Source: Xenoacremonium recifei (lineage: Eukaryota > Ascomycota > Sordariomycetes > Hypocreales > Nectriaceae). Taken from it: DNA of 64,000 nt. Within the stretch, counting starts at the first letter, position 1. Each line of letters begins with the position of its first letter. A program made the position numbers and the translations under genes. Below the pieces are notes generated by a model. It had not been told where the DNA came from. It did no database searches and was given only the letters and a program-made list of their open reading frames with translations. Of this stretch, positions 1 through 12,400 are shown piece after piece. Where the stretch lies: NCBI GenBank assembly GCA_012184525.1, contig WOFQ01000032.1:124001-188000 (forward strand), in the 5' to 3' direction.

Positions 1-276
1 TGAAACACCGTCTTGTCTGTCTGTCTTTGTCTGTCCATCCGACGCCGTTGCCCTGCCCTGTCCCTGTCCAGCCCTGCTGCCATCTTGTAGTAAAGAAATA
101 AGTCCAGCACAATTATCAAAGTGATCCCAATTTTTGAGGTTCCGTCGCAGCAAGTCCAAGCAGGAAAGATCAAATCAAGGAAAACAAAGAACAGAGACAC
201 AAACAGCATATCCGTAATAGAAGCCGCCCTTCAACTTGCGAGTCGTTTACAATATTAGAGCCCATCTCGGGGCACA

Positions 277-2090
277 TCACTTCTGCTTCTCCGTCTCCTC
301 GTCCTTGTCGTGGACCTTGAACACATGGCGGCTCTTAAAACCGTCCTCGCGTCGCGTGTCAATCTGCTGGTCCTTGGGCACCATCTCATGAACCATAGGC
401 CAGCCCAGGCGATGGCACAACTCTGTCACTACGACGTCGCAGTCGCCCAACAAGTCAATGTCGAAGTTGATATGGGTGACAGCTTGCCGTGAGATGTAAA
501 CCTGTGGGACATGCGGCGGCAGCCAGCTGACAATCTCGGACACAGGAGTGACCTTGAGCGAGGTACCGATGACTACCACCAGATCAACCTTGTCGCGGTC
601 GTTCTCCGTAAGGCGGCGCGAGAACTCATCGGGCAGAGCCTCACCGAAGAAGGTGATGTCGGGCTTCATGACGCCGGCTTGGGGAATGTCGTACTCGGAG
701 TCCTCCGAGCTATCATCGCTCCAGCGTCGACGGCGTTTCTCAACGCCAGCCGAACGCTTGCGCTTGACGGAGCCGCCGGATGCTCGCAGCGTCTGGGTGC
801 ATCGCGGGCAACGGGGGATCTTACCCGCCTTGATGTCCGGAAAGATCTTCTCGCCTTGGGTCTTGTAGCCGCACTGGACGCAGCTAGCCGTGCCAAAAGA
901 GCCGTGGCACTGGATGAGCTTCTCCTTGGGCACACCGGCCTTGACCTCCAGGTTGTCGATGTTCTGCGAGTAGTTGGTCAGGAGCTTGCCCCGCTCATTG
1001 AGCATAGCGATGAACTTGTGTGTAGGCGTATAGCGATCCGTCTCCGGAAGAATATCCTTGGCGACCTGGTAGAAGATGGTCGGGTCTTGCTTAAAGACGC
1101 TAATGTCGAACACCTCCTGGGGGTCGTTCAGCCCCAGGTGCTCCAGTTTAGAGTACAGACCCGTACCCTTGGAGCGGAAGTCGGGGATGCCAAGCGATGT
1201 GGAAATGCCCGCACCCGTGAGCAAGATGATGTTCTTGCTCTTCTTAATGAGCTCGACGGCATCGTTGATCGAGTTGTACTGAGGCAGCTTGGCCCGCTTT
1301 GAAAGCTCCCTTGTTATAGCCAGCGAGAGCAGGCTATAGTAAGCCGTGTCATCTTCACCCTCCAAGAACGGCGGCGCCCGCAGCCCAAAGGCAGTCAGCA
1401 ACTTCTTGGCCGTATAGCGACCAGCGTCAACGGTGCGTTTGCAGAAGACAGTGGGACCCTGTTCTCGCAATTCGCGGCGCAGTCTGCTGCCTTCTTCGGG
1501 CGTGCATGTGTCCGGATCTAGGTGGATGAGTTAGTCTCGATATCGCCACACTGACCGCGGCCCAAGCCGATGAGCAGAAAAATCAAATCATTTCGGTGGC
1601 ATCGGAGCAGCTGGAAGCCACATGATGCGGAAATGCCTCGGGTCCACTCGGTAACCGGGGGGTTGTTGATTGTCCAAAAGTGAAGCCGACGATGATAACG
1701 GGATGAGAATTTTTTTTTCGAAGATCATCAGGGGAGATGCGGTCCTTGGAATTAAATCCAGAGGCTCAAGTAAAGCGAGTTGCTGAAAGGGGGCGACGCA
1801 AAAGAGGAAATGTACACGGGGATAGAACGGCTAAGAGATAGTGCCAACTCACCATTTACATCAGAGTCAGCATTTTCCAGCTCCTGGAAGGCATCCTCAA
1901 AAAGCGAGTCTGTCTCCCACGAGTCTCTCACATCAGCGACTCTCTCTTCGAGCTCAGCGAGGCCGACAGTAACGGCAGCAGCGTTGAGCTCGTCGACAGT
2001 TGGGTTCTCCGGAAGTTTGTCAAAGGCATTAACTTGTTGAGCCTTCCGCTTGGCGAGCGAGGCACCCCTGCCGGCTCCGCGCTTGTTCAT
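277..2090 (-). CDS. sir2: Sir2/Hst1-family NAD-dependent protein deacetylase
   Basis: Two exons: 2090-1853 and 1517-277. The 335 bp intron has GTGAGT donor and TAG acceptor, and the phase closes to 492 residues. The protein should remove acetyl groups from histone lysines using NAD in chromatin silencing. Visible sirtuin landmarks in the spliced protein are GAGIS (about 181-185), PDFRS (about 191-195), QNID (264-267), the catalytic His in CHGSF (about 284), Zn cysteines at about 292/295 and 316/319, KPDITFFGE and VIGTSLKV. The acidic N-terminus and core resemble yeast Sir2/Hst1 more than Hst2 or mitochondrial sirtuins. After the second Zn cysteine pair there is a roughly 40-residue insert, first basic (KRKR..KRRRR) then acidic/serine-rich, which could serve nuclear targeting or phosphorylation. 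The ATG at 2090 is the first in frame and opens a basic Gly/Ala/Lys-rich N-terminus. Family assignment is firm; the choice between Sir2 and Hst1 orthology is not. Confidence 0.93.
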
Positions 2091-5000
2091 TTAGAACGTT
2101 GTGTGATGATAACAAGTAGCGATTAACGGTTGATGAAAGGGGGAAAAGAACAGCGGTGCTGGGCTGACTTTGGCTGAGGAACGTGGTGACGAAATAGTGT
2201 GCGTCGCGTCGACTGGCCAGAATTTCAAGGCAACAACCAAAGAGACGCAAGAGTCTAAGAAACTCGCAATGGGGCGAACGCGATGGAGGAAGCAAAGGGA
2301 AAGATGTGGGAGAAACGGAGGGTTATTTCGTCAGGATGTAGTAGGTGTAAGAGTTGAGTGAGAAGGAAAAGGTGAGAAGTGACTGATGTTCGCGAGAAGC
2401 CGAACGAGGGTCGAGATTTGCCAAGGCTGAAGAGTGCCTGTTTGTGCGTGTTTATGTGCGCGTTATGTAAGTGGCAGAAATAAGAAGAAACCCTTTTGAG
2501 CGACCGAGAGGATAACTCAGGCAGGCAGGAAAAGAGAAGGGCCAGGAATAGAAAGTAAAAAAAATTAAAGTGAGAAATGCAACTGGTGCCAGCTGTGACA
2601 AGGCACGGGAAAATAAAATGGAACCAGGTAGGTAGGCGAAACAAGTAGCGACAACGAATGCGTGACGACGGCAAATGCGGCGGCAGGCAGACGAATCAAA
2701 TCAGGGCGAGTCGTATCGTTTCAGTTCGTCCAGCAAGTTTCGTCGAGATTGATTAAGAGGAGGAGGGCCAGGTAATAGATAAAAGGCAGACCGGCCTAGT
2801 CGAGCTTAATGGTGATGAATGAAGGGCCTAGAATTCCAAAGGCCAGTCCGTGGTGGAGTAGCGCCGACAGGGCGGGAGGACGCAGAGGAGGGAGGGAGCG
2901 GGAACGTGCTGGGATGGTTCGTATTGTTGGCCGTGACTTGTTGTTTGGCGTCGTGGTGGTGGTCGTGATGCTGACTGTGTCCCTCTGGACTCTGAATCGT
3001 GCCGCTCTTCGATAAATAGAGACTTTTAATTGTTCTTGGGCCTCGTTATCTTTGACCCTTGACTTGTCTCCCAAAAGGCAGGTAAACAAGGTAGGGAGGT
3101 GGTATGGAGGGGGCCAGTAAGGAACTTTGGCGTTTGCGTTGAGCACAGGTATGGCTCTGGAGACTGGGAAACTCTAATGTGGTAACCGGTTTTATTCAAG
3201 TCGGCAAAGAGGGGGCGATGGAGACCATGCAGTCTAGCAATAGACGGAGTTGGCAATGGCGAGGCTATTCAGGCGGGAAGAGAGGTTGCGTGGTGGGAAG
3301 AGGAGGAAGATGCAGCGGACAGTGAATAACAGGAAGGAGATTGAGGAAAGGGCTGGGTTGATGCTGGCCCTAAGGAAATTACGGAAAGCGCTGCGAGGAA
3401 GGAAGGAACGGGTTGTGGCTTCTGCGATTGCCTTCCTGCTGGATGAATGGAAGAAGGGCAAGAGCCAAAAATGGTGTGAGTGGCCAGAAAGAGAAGCAGC
3501 AGCAGCAATGTGACCACGCGAAATCGTGACCGTGACCGTGACGGATGATGGGAAAAGCCAGAGTGAGCCAGACGACGAGAAAGGTACAAACTACAAAGCG
3601 ACCAGGGGGTGCGAGCCGTCGGCGTGTATGTCTGACAACTGGCAGCATGAGAGCATAAAAAACAAAAATTTTATCACCCCCCACGATGCGAAGCATGCAT
3701 GGATGGCTGGCATTTGTTGGTACGCCTAAATCCATTCGCTGATGCCCTCGCTCTGCTCGCATTGCGCTCGCGAGCCAAGAAACGGCCAAGCGCTGTTGGT
3801 TTCGACTAGCCGTGGTGGTCATTCTCTTTGTGCTTCACATGATGGATGGTGGCTATACTCGTACATACGGGCGGTAACTACAAGTACCTTGGGTACGATA
3901 CCTTACACAGGCTCAACCAGTATCCGGAACCAGTTCTCCTACGGTGTGAGAGTGAGTCGCTATCCCTTTCACCGACAACTCTCGATCATCGTGCCAGTCC
4001 GGTACAAGCAGGTTTATCTTCTCCTCGTTCAACGATGGAGATCGGTGCGTGTGTGTGTTATCACCTTGTCACCCTTTCCCGCTAGGCTCGAAGATCAACG
4101 CCAACTAATTAGGTAGGCTTTCCGCCACAACCAAACCAAACGCAAGTGATATACATAACATCATCAGTCGTGGCTTTCTCCTCATGAGCACGCGACGGAC
4201 AACTTGCTCCATGGGAGTTCGAGAGCAGAAACAGACAGCAGAGTCAAATACCACTGTGTCTGCATGACACTCTTCTCCCACAACTCCCACGATGGCGTTA
4301 TCCCATCCTCTCTCTCTCTCTCTTACACCGTTGGCGTCCTCTCTCATTTCCCGTATCCTCCCGGCCAGCCCGCATCCCCATGATTGGCCCGCCCGTCCTA
4401 GACGCCAACCAACGCTATTGAATTTCCCACCACCCATGCACATGCACTCACTCACTCACGCAACTCTGCGCAAGCTGAAAAACGCCTTCGCTGAAGCCGC
4501 TCTGACCCTCCCGTCGCATTCCACGCCGCTGTGGCTTGCAAGCTTGCTTGCTGTGCCTCCGGCTATTCGCCCGTCCGCCGCTGGACGGAACATGACCTGC
4601 ACTGCTCTCGAAACGAAACCACCCCCTGTGAGACACGGCCGAATGCGTATGCAATGCGAACCCTGTGAATGGCTCATGTTACGACTTTCTGCCGGGTACG
4701 CAACCCAACCCCCCGCGCCGCAAGACTCTTCTGTCCTGTCCTGACCTGAAGCTCTGGAACGGTCCAGCCGGCGTCGCTTATCTTGCCCTGTCCGTGACCA
4801 TGCATTGCTAGCCTCGATGCGGAACGCTCATGCACTCGCTCTCTTCACGGCTTGAGTCTCCGTCTCCTGGATGATCGACAACTCAAGTTGCACAGTTTCA
4901 CCATCTTCCTCTCAATGCAACTCCCAGCAGAAACGCTCACAGGATACACAACCAACTTCGCCCCACGTGTACCCCCCCGTCTCCACCCATCATCTACAGC

Positions 5001-5316
5001 GCAGCAGATGCTGACTCGATTGAGAGAGTCTGGAGTCAGTTATGGAGTCGTTCGCGTATACTTCACGAGTGACATATCAGTGACAAGCCTCAGTGGCGGC
5101 GTCAAAGTAATAAAAAGTAATAGTGGTATTCGGATCAGTATGCCTTCTCGCTCCGCGAACAATTCTTTTCTATCGATACTCGTAGCCCAAGAGGAAAGAA
5201 ACAAGAAAAAAGGAAATTAGACTAAACAATACTCGGTCCGGATCTAAGCAGCCGCCCGCCCATGAATATGTTTTATGGTACACACTGTACAGCACCGCTT
5301 TCAATCCAAGAACGCC
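2091..5316. other. Intergenic stretch between the sirtuin and the Ca2+-ATPase
   Basis: This 3.2 kb stretch lies between the start of the sirtuin and the stop of the Ca2+-ATPase, both on the minus strand. It must hold the sirtuin promoter and 5' leader (near 2091-2800) and the ATPase 3' end. ORFs here are short (at most about 150 codons), overlap on both strands and match no family I recognise. Low-complexity tracts include a GTGACC tandem near 3526-3543, a CT run at 4308-4323 and CACT units near 4445-4458. I see no convincing gene or RNA. Confidence 0.6.
4308..4323. repeat. (CT)8 dinucleotide microsatellite
   Basis: An uninterrupted run of CT units lies in non-coding sequence upstream of the sirtuin. 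Pyrimidine tracts of this kind are common in fungal promoters and leaders; no function is implied. Confidence 0.85.
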
Positions 5317-8300
5317 TTAATTCTGCGCACCGGTGTTTTGTTCCTCGCCGCCCGTTGGCTGGTTGTCCCCTTCACCCTCGCCCTCGGGGTTCTCCAGCGG
5401 CGCCCGTTGCATAGGTTGCCAGCCCGCGGCCACGCCTGCTGCCACGATGCCTGCCATCACCGTTGGCGCTCCCAGCGCCGAGTTGGATCGCGATCGGGTA
5501 GACCGCGACCGCCTCCTTGAGTCCGGAGTCGCCACCGGCGTTCCGAAGCTATCCTCCCGCGTCGGCGTCTGCGGCGCGTTGAGCGAGTTCGATCGAGAGT
5601 GTGACGGGCTCCTCGATCGCTGCATGATCTCCTTGGGATGCTGGATTGCGAACTTCAGGTTATTCAGACGGCCTCCCTTCATCCGTCTGAGAAAGTTGAG
5701 CTCGTCTCGCAGATCTGCCAGTGGTTCGGGGTACATGTTCATCTCCTCGTCCGAAATGGTCAAGCCAGGCACGTTGTGTGCTCGCTTCTTGAGAAACTCG
5801 GGGCATAGTGCAATCACGAACTTGTCCGGGATCAAGCGGAGAATGATTCCGACCGGAATCGAGAGGAATCCGAGGACGATTGCTATCGCCCAAAGAGTTC
5901 CTGACTGTCCATCCGAGGAAATTGAAAAGGCCGCTCCGCCGACGAAAATGATCAAAATCTGGCCGCCCATCATAATAAGGGCAATGCCGATAAAGAACCA
6001 GTTCTTAAGCAGACCCTCGAAGATGTTGAACTTGTTGTCCAAGCGGCGGTTGCTGCCGTTTTGTTAGCATCGCAATTCTGATAATCTTCTGAACCAAAAG
6101 TCATTAGCACTTACTTCCACTGGTTAAAGATCTGCATCCAAACAAAGGTGTTGAAGACGAGCGTTGCAGTTTCATCGCTATCGGGGATTCGGTTGTTGGC
6201 CAGAGGCAAGATGCCCTTCGGGCTTCCGTAGTACAATAGGAAGGTGATGGCCAGTTGGTATATCGACTGTCCGATAATCATCTTCCACATTGTCGGCGAG
6301 ATGATTGATGACTTCTTCGGTTCGGGCTTTCGGTCCAGTACACTGTCTTGAGGAGGATCTGTGGCCAGAGCCAAGGCAGCCAGGGTGTCCATGATCAGGT
6401 TGACCCAAAGCAGCTGCACGGCGGTAAGAACGGATGACTCATCGCTGTTGGAGACTGCCGTGACGAAAGTCAAAACGACTGCAGTAATGTTGACAGTGAG
6501 CTGGAACTGGAGGAATCGCTTGACAGCATCATTGACGGCTCGACCCCATTTCAGCGCCTTGACGATGCTGGTGAAGTTGTCGTCCATGAGGATAATTGCC
6601 GATGCCTCTTTCGCGACTTCGGTACCAGCGATGCCCATGGAAAAGCCAACATCGGCCATCTTGAGTGCGGGTGCGTCGTTGGTGCCATCTCCAGTAACAG
6701 CAACTGTCTCGTTCCTATCCTTCAGTCTTTTAACTAAGATGCGCTTGTCCTCAGGGCTGGATCGTGCCAAAACGTGCAGCTGGGGGATAATTTCTTCTTG
6801 TTGAAGCTTTGAGAGGTTGCGAAACTCGGGTCCTTCCATGACGATGCTGTCAGGCTGCAGGATGCCGCATTCCTTGGCGATTGCCTCGGCTGTGATCTTG
6901 TTGTCGCCCGTGACCATGCGAACAACGACACCTGCTTGTTGACAGAGCTTGACAGCCTCGAAGACACCGTCTCGGAGGGGGTCCTGTATACCGACCACTC
7001 CGATGAAAGCCATGTTGTAGAAGAGATCCTCAAAAACGGCCTGGTCCTTGGCACCTTCAGCACGTCGGACACCGCGAGGAGGCCACTGCTCAAACTCTTT
7101 ATAGCAGATACCAATCGTCCGTAAAGATCGCTTTGCGTAGCTCTCAATGAGGTGGTTGATAGTGTTGGCGTTGTCTTCCGACATGGCCACGAGAGACGAG
7201 TCAGCGGCAGGATCCCGGAGGATCTGGCTACACTGGCCCAGGACGATTTCCGAGGCTCCCTTGACATAGAGTCGAGCCCGACCGCTAGGGAGTCGCACGA
7301 CAATACCCATGCACTTGCGACCTGAATCGAACGGAATGAGCTGTAGAGTAGACGCATTCTCGCGTAGCTGACTCACGGGGCCCATTCCCAAGTGATCCCG
7401 GGCGAAGAGAAGGAGAGCTGTCTCAGTTTTTGATCCGATGAATGTCTTCTCTCCATCAACCTCGCCTTCAAAGGCTGTTGAATTGAGGGCGATAGACTTG
7501 AGCAAGAGTTCCTTGACAGGGCCGCTGAGCATGGCCGCGAATTCTGAGGCAGAAATGTCACCGCTCGTGTCCACAGGAGTGGCCGCTCCATCACTTCCGG
7601 TTGTTCCAGGACGAGCTCCACCGAATCTATGGCTGGTGCCAATCGTTCCAGACACAACCTGCATCTTGTTCTGAGTCAAGGTGCCCGTCTTGTCAGAGCA
7701 GATTGTTGTGGCATTGCCCATGACTTCACAAGCCTTGAGATGTCGCACCAAGTTGGCATCGCGGAGCATTCGGGTCGTGGCAAAGGCCAGTGCAAGCGTG
7801 ACAGCAAGTGGCAAGCCTTCAGGGACCGCAACCACGATGATGGTCACGACGACGATGAAGATGTTGAGGAACTGTTGTCCCTTCTCGGCCGGCGTGACAC
7901 TGTCAGGCTGCTTGGGCAGACGAACCAGGAACTCAATAAACAAGACAATGAACAGAAGCAGACCGGCGGCGCCACCAAGCTTGGCAATGTAGGTAGCAAT
8001 GACGTTGAGCTTCGCCTGGAGGGGAGTCATCTCGACATCTTCATTGAGAGCCATGAGGGTCTTTCCGTAAGATGAGTAGATACCAGTCGACGTACACATG
8101 AAAGTACCCACGCCTTCCATGATTCGAGAACCTGACTGAATGAAAGGGTCCATCCTCTTGAGATCATCGTGGTTTTCGATGGCAGCGAAGACATCCTCTG
8201 CGGCTCGCTTTCGGATAATATCAGACTCGCCAGTCGTTTGTGACTCGTCGCATTTGACATTGAAACCCTCAATGAGAATTCCGTCGACAGGCACCAAATC

Positions 8301-9422
8301 TCCAGGCTCCAGGTGAATGACATCTCCGGCCATAATGTCGTAAACCGATATCTCGATAGTCTTCCCAGAACGTATAGCTTTAACGTTTCGATCTTGCTTC
8401 TTCTTATTGAGCTTGGCGAATTGTCGTTCTTTTTGGTAATCGTTTAATGATCCGACGATGACGACGATGGCGATGGCAACAATAATCGCAACGCCCTCGA
8501 CCCATTCCACCTTTGGTTCGCCATCTTCGTGCTTCTGGCCAAAAGTCTGGTACAGACCAACTGCCAAGCTGATAACTGCGGCAATCGACAGCAGGATCAG
8601 GACTTTGTCGTTGTATGTGATCCACATGAGCTGAAGCAGACTCTTTCCCTTCTTCTCTGGCAATCGATTGTCCTTGAAAACGCGTAATCGATCCACGAAC
8701 TTTCCATCACCTGAAGATCTTGACTGTTGAATTGGTGTTACCGGAGAAACTCCTTCGGTTTCTAGTTTCTCGTTCCTCCTCGTTGCCTCATCAAACGTAA
8801 CCTGTCCTTCCACATGAGCTTCGTCGATGCTTAACCCAGCCTTTCGGTCACTCCTCAAGCCCTTTTCAAGCCCATCAATGCCTCCTAGCTTATAGAAGGC
8901 GGCAAGATTCTTGGGGTTGAACATCTTGTTGAGTTGTCCGGGGGTGAAGGCAAATGGGTTTTCTGGCACATTAAAGTCCTCCTCTGTACCAACATCAGGC
9001 TTCAACGCAGTCTCATCGTTCATGAGTTTGTCGTTGTTCAAATCTGATGCCTTGTACTTTTCTGTATGTGTCGACGTTGAAGCCACTACCGTCGTCTCGC
9101 CGTGAGAAGAGACAGACCGTGACATATCTTCTGAATCTACCGAATTTTGGCGAGACCTCAAAGTTGTTGGCACTGCGAGGAAAGCAGCCCCCCGGTCGGT
9201 TGGCCTAGAAGTAACTGGGCTCGATACATTGTGAGGGCTTGTTGGTCGGCTATCCCTGCTGTCGAAGGACGTCGATGCGTGAAGTTCTGGTCGTGGGTTC
9301 CCCCCTTGCCGGTTCGATGTCCAGCTTGCTGACAATGGATCGACGGTCGTGGTCGGGCTCACTGCATCATCGTGGATGGATATTGGCGATTGTGAGGCCG
9401 ATGGCTGTTGGTCGTTGGCCAT
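5317..9422 (-). CDS. pmc1: P-type calcium-transporting ATPase, vacuolar PMC1/nca-2 class
   Basis: Two exons: 9422-6115 and 6052-5317. The 62 bp intron has GTAAGT donor and CAG acceptor. Splicing yields the family's invariant FNQ-x-NNRRLDNKFN segment across the junction and a 1,347-residue protein. It is a P2B pump that moves Ca2+ out of the cytosol at the expense of ATP, in fungi mostly into the vacuole. Visible motifs are the actuator TGES, membrane PEGLPLAV with its Ca2+-ligand Glu, phosphorylation DKTGT (Asp near residue 578), MVTGDN and TGDGTND (near residue 910). The last membrane pair lies in exon 2. The N-terminus is about 150 residues of Ser/Thr/Pro-rich sequence. A roughly 130-residue C-terminal tail carries Arg/Ser-rich segments, where animal PMCAs carry their calmodulin-binding region. 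PMC1 orthologues are typically 1,100-1,400 residues, so the length fits. The start at 9422 is the first ATG of the frame. Confidence 0.95.
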
Positions 9423-12400
9423 TTCGGGATCTGGAGAATTGGGGCTGACAGCGGTCGTGTCAATGGTGATGGTCGGCCTGTAGAGGAATTCGGTCAGAAC
9501 GCGACACTCATTATATCAAGCAAGCAGCCTTCCGGGGTGCCTCGGGAGGTATGTACGTACGCCCGTCGCCTCATGGGAGGAGGGTTAGGAGTAGGCTCCT
9601 CATCTTTGCCGTCAGTCATGGCGGCGCACAGCCCGGGTGCGACACGACTGAAACTAGACGGTGTGTACTGAGTAGGGAGAACACAGTGAGGCTATGCTGG
9701 AGGAGGCGAAGGCCTTTCAATGGATGCCGCCGAGACAAGGGAAGCTGAAGTAGGAGAGGAGGAGGCGTGGAGCCGAACTGGAAAGCCAAACATGGACGAA
9801 TTGAAGAGGCCCCCAAACAACGGACGGGAAAGGTGGTCGAGATGTAGTTAAGGAGAAGCGACAAGCATGAAGTCAGTCGAGGTCGTAAGGAGAAGCAGCC
9901 CCGCGCGGCTCAGTAAGGTTGTTCACGCCTCCGACAAACGGGCCATGGCAAAACGGCGGAGGCAGCGGGAATCAGAAGAGGCTGAGGCCGACAGAAGTTG
10001 AAAGAGTGAATGCGAGTAGGCCCAAACAGAGGCTACTACTGGAGAGAGAAGGAAGTTTCACCCATGAATCGCCTGCCAAGTGAGGGTTGAGGCAGTGCAA
10101 GAGAGGATGTCTGCTGATTGGATGTCGGTCAGGCGCCAAGTGGACTCCGGGGCGGGTACGTACCTGAGATGGGGCACGGAAGGGGCAGGGACCAGGTGCC
10201 GACGTTGAGGTACGTGTGCCCCGGCGACGTGGTGGCGCCGCGCGAGGTAGCCCGCTGGTACTGCGCCCCCTTGAGTCTGCCTGACAGGTACGCGGAGGAG
10301 ACTTGAGCCGCTCTGGGCCTGTCTCGTGCTGCATGTTTCCCAGGCAGATGTGCAGTGTTTGCCCACGCCTTACCCCAGTGCAAGCTCATGCACGACAATA
10401 CTGTACTTATACTCTGCCTTCCAATCTCCTTCTTACTATTGTAATGCGATACATATCTCGTTGATCCGGGAGATCAGGATCGATCCTCTTCTTGCTCACT
10501 CTGAGGGAGGAATGGCAGATTGCTTGCGCTGCCCCCCTTCCATTGGACAGGCCGTACTGCGATTGCCTGCGGATCACAGCGCACTGCCGGATCTTCTCCT
10601 CCAGCCAGGTTCGCCCCCGATGTTCTCGATGCTCTCCCGGCGGCCTCTTAACAGCGCTATTACAGCAGCCAAGGTCTTGGACAAGAGGCTGAGTCGGTTG
10701 GGTTCTACCATGTGCCAGCTCAACAGTATCGGATGCGGACACGAGGGTGAGCATCGGAGATGTTGCGCTGGGCTCTGACGTCGTTGCAGCGAACAAGAAG
10801 CTTCAAGCTTCAAGCTCCCTCCCAGACGATGCCCAAGACAGCAAGGCCATGTTCGCGGGCTGTCCTCCACGGTCCTTGCAGCAGCCGCCAGTGACGCACA
10901 GTGTGGCATCCCCCATCGCAGATCGAAGCCGGGGCACACTGGCACAAAAAGCCAAGCCTCTAGCAGTGTGCCGGCCCTCTCAAGGCTTAACCGTTGCTGT
11001 GTGGCATGACCCGAAGGCGCTACCTGTCACTGTCCATCGAGAGTTGCGCCCTAGTTCGATGCGAACGGTCCTCTAACTCCGTACAAATCACCACATCGAT
11101 CACGGTAGATTTCAGCTGCGCCGCCCACCAACAAATCGGACGGCATGGTGAGGCGGAATAGTCTTGGGGTTTCCCAGCGCCAAATCCGTTGGTCCTCACC
11201 AGGCAGATTCGGATCGGCGAGGAAGACACGTCTGCCGTGCCCATCCAATCAAGACACAACTCCGGACAAGGCGCCTACCTCTGGCCATACAGACCGAGCG
11301 CTAATCCACCATCTGGGTTTTCCTACCCCTTCTGGAAGGCTACGGTAAAAGGCACGATGACGTCCCATTCGTTTCCTCGGTCTCGATGTCCAATCATCCA
11401 AAGGCACCTAAGCCCCGGGCGCACGAGGGAACCCAGGCCATCCGGTGCGATGGTAGCATCAGCCGACGAGGATATTCCCGCCAAGCACAATGTCTGGCCA
11501 TTGTAAACAGTTGCTCCAGGTCCACGGATATGGCGACCGACATCGCGATGACGACGGCGGCTTGCGCGCACTGCTACAGTTCTCTGTGCCTGCTTTGCCT
11601 TCATATCCGCCCCTGATACAAGCGAGTCCCCAGAGTTGCCCCAATTTCCCCAAGGGCCGCGAAGTCGACATCAAGCGAGAGACCGATCGTATAATAGACG
11701 ACTTATCAACGGGCAAATACGACAAATCCTGGACTCCCTCTGACAGATGCTTATCTCAACACAGCTCGGCCTCCCGTGCCAATTTCCATGCAAATTGGCG
11801 GCCCTCGATCTGGCCTAGGCCCCTGGACCACATGGCAGAGCTTATTTGTCTCGCTGCCCCGTGCTTTTAGCCCACGGAGATGAGGTCGCATACTCCGTAC
11901 GTCGTCGTCATCAGATGAAGCGTTGTTTTGTCTCGGCGCCGCTATTGTTGCCAGGCCCCTAGACATTCGTCGACCTGTCAAATCGGGCCTTGATGTCACC
12001 GCGTCCGCGTCGTCTGCCGCTGGGATTCAGATCCCGTCTCGCCGCCCCCTTGGCCGCGGATCCATCGACGAACAACACTCGACTCATCACCACCAGAATT
12101 CAAGGTCCCACTGCACTACGATTTTAAAGTAATGCGGTACCTAGCCCTCGGCCCCGCCCTCAAGCGCTGTTACTGTGACCAACAGCGTATTCCAGAGTCT
12201 GGACGGCCAAGCCAAGCTTTTTGAACTCTGGGAAGGCCAAGCATTTGCGTATCGGCGGACATTCCTTGAAACGTTGGCCTATCCACACGCCGTCTCGGGC
12301 GCGAATGCACTCCGTTAACCTACCCCTTTGACCGTTCCCGGAGACGAGGCAATCTGCCAATGTTGTCGCCACCAAACCTGCCAAGGACATCGCTTTCCGG

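Noticed and set aside
511..1302. 263-codon plus-strand frame inside the sirtuin
   Set aside because: It is the complement of the conserved sirtuin coding sequence and has no domain of its own.
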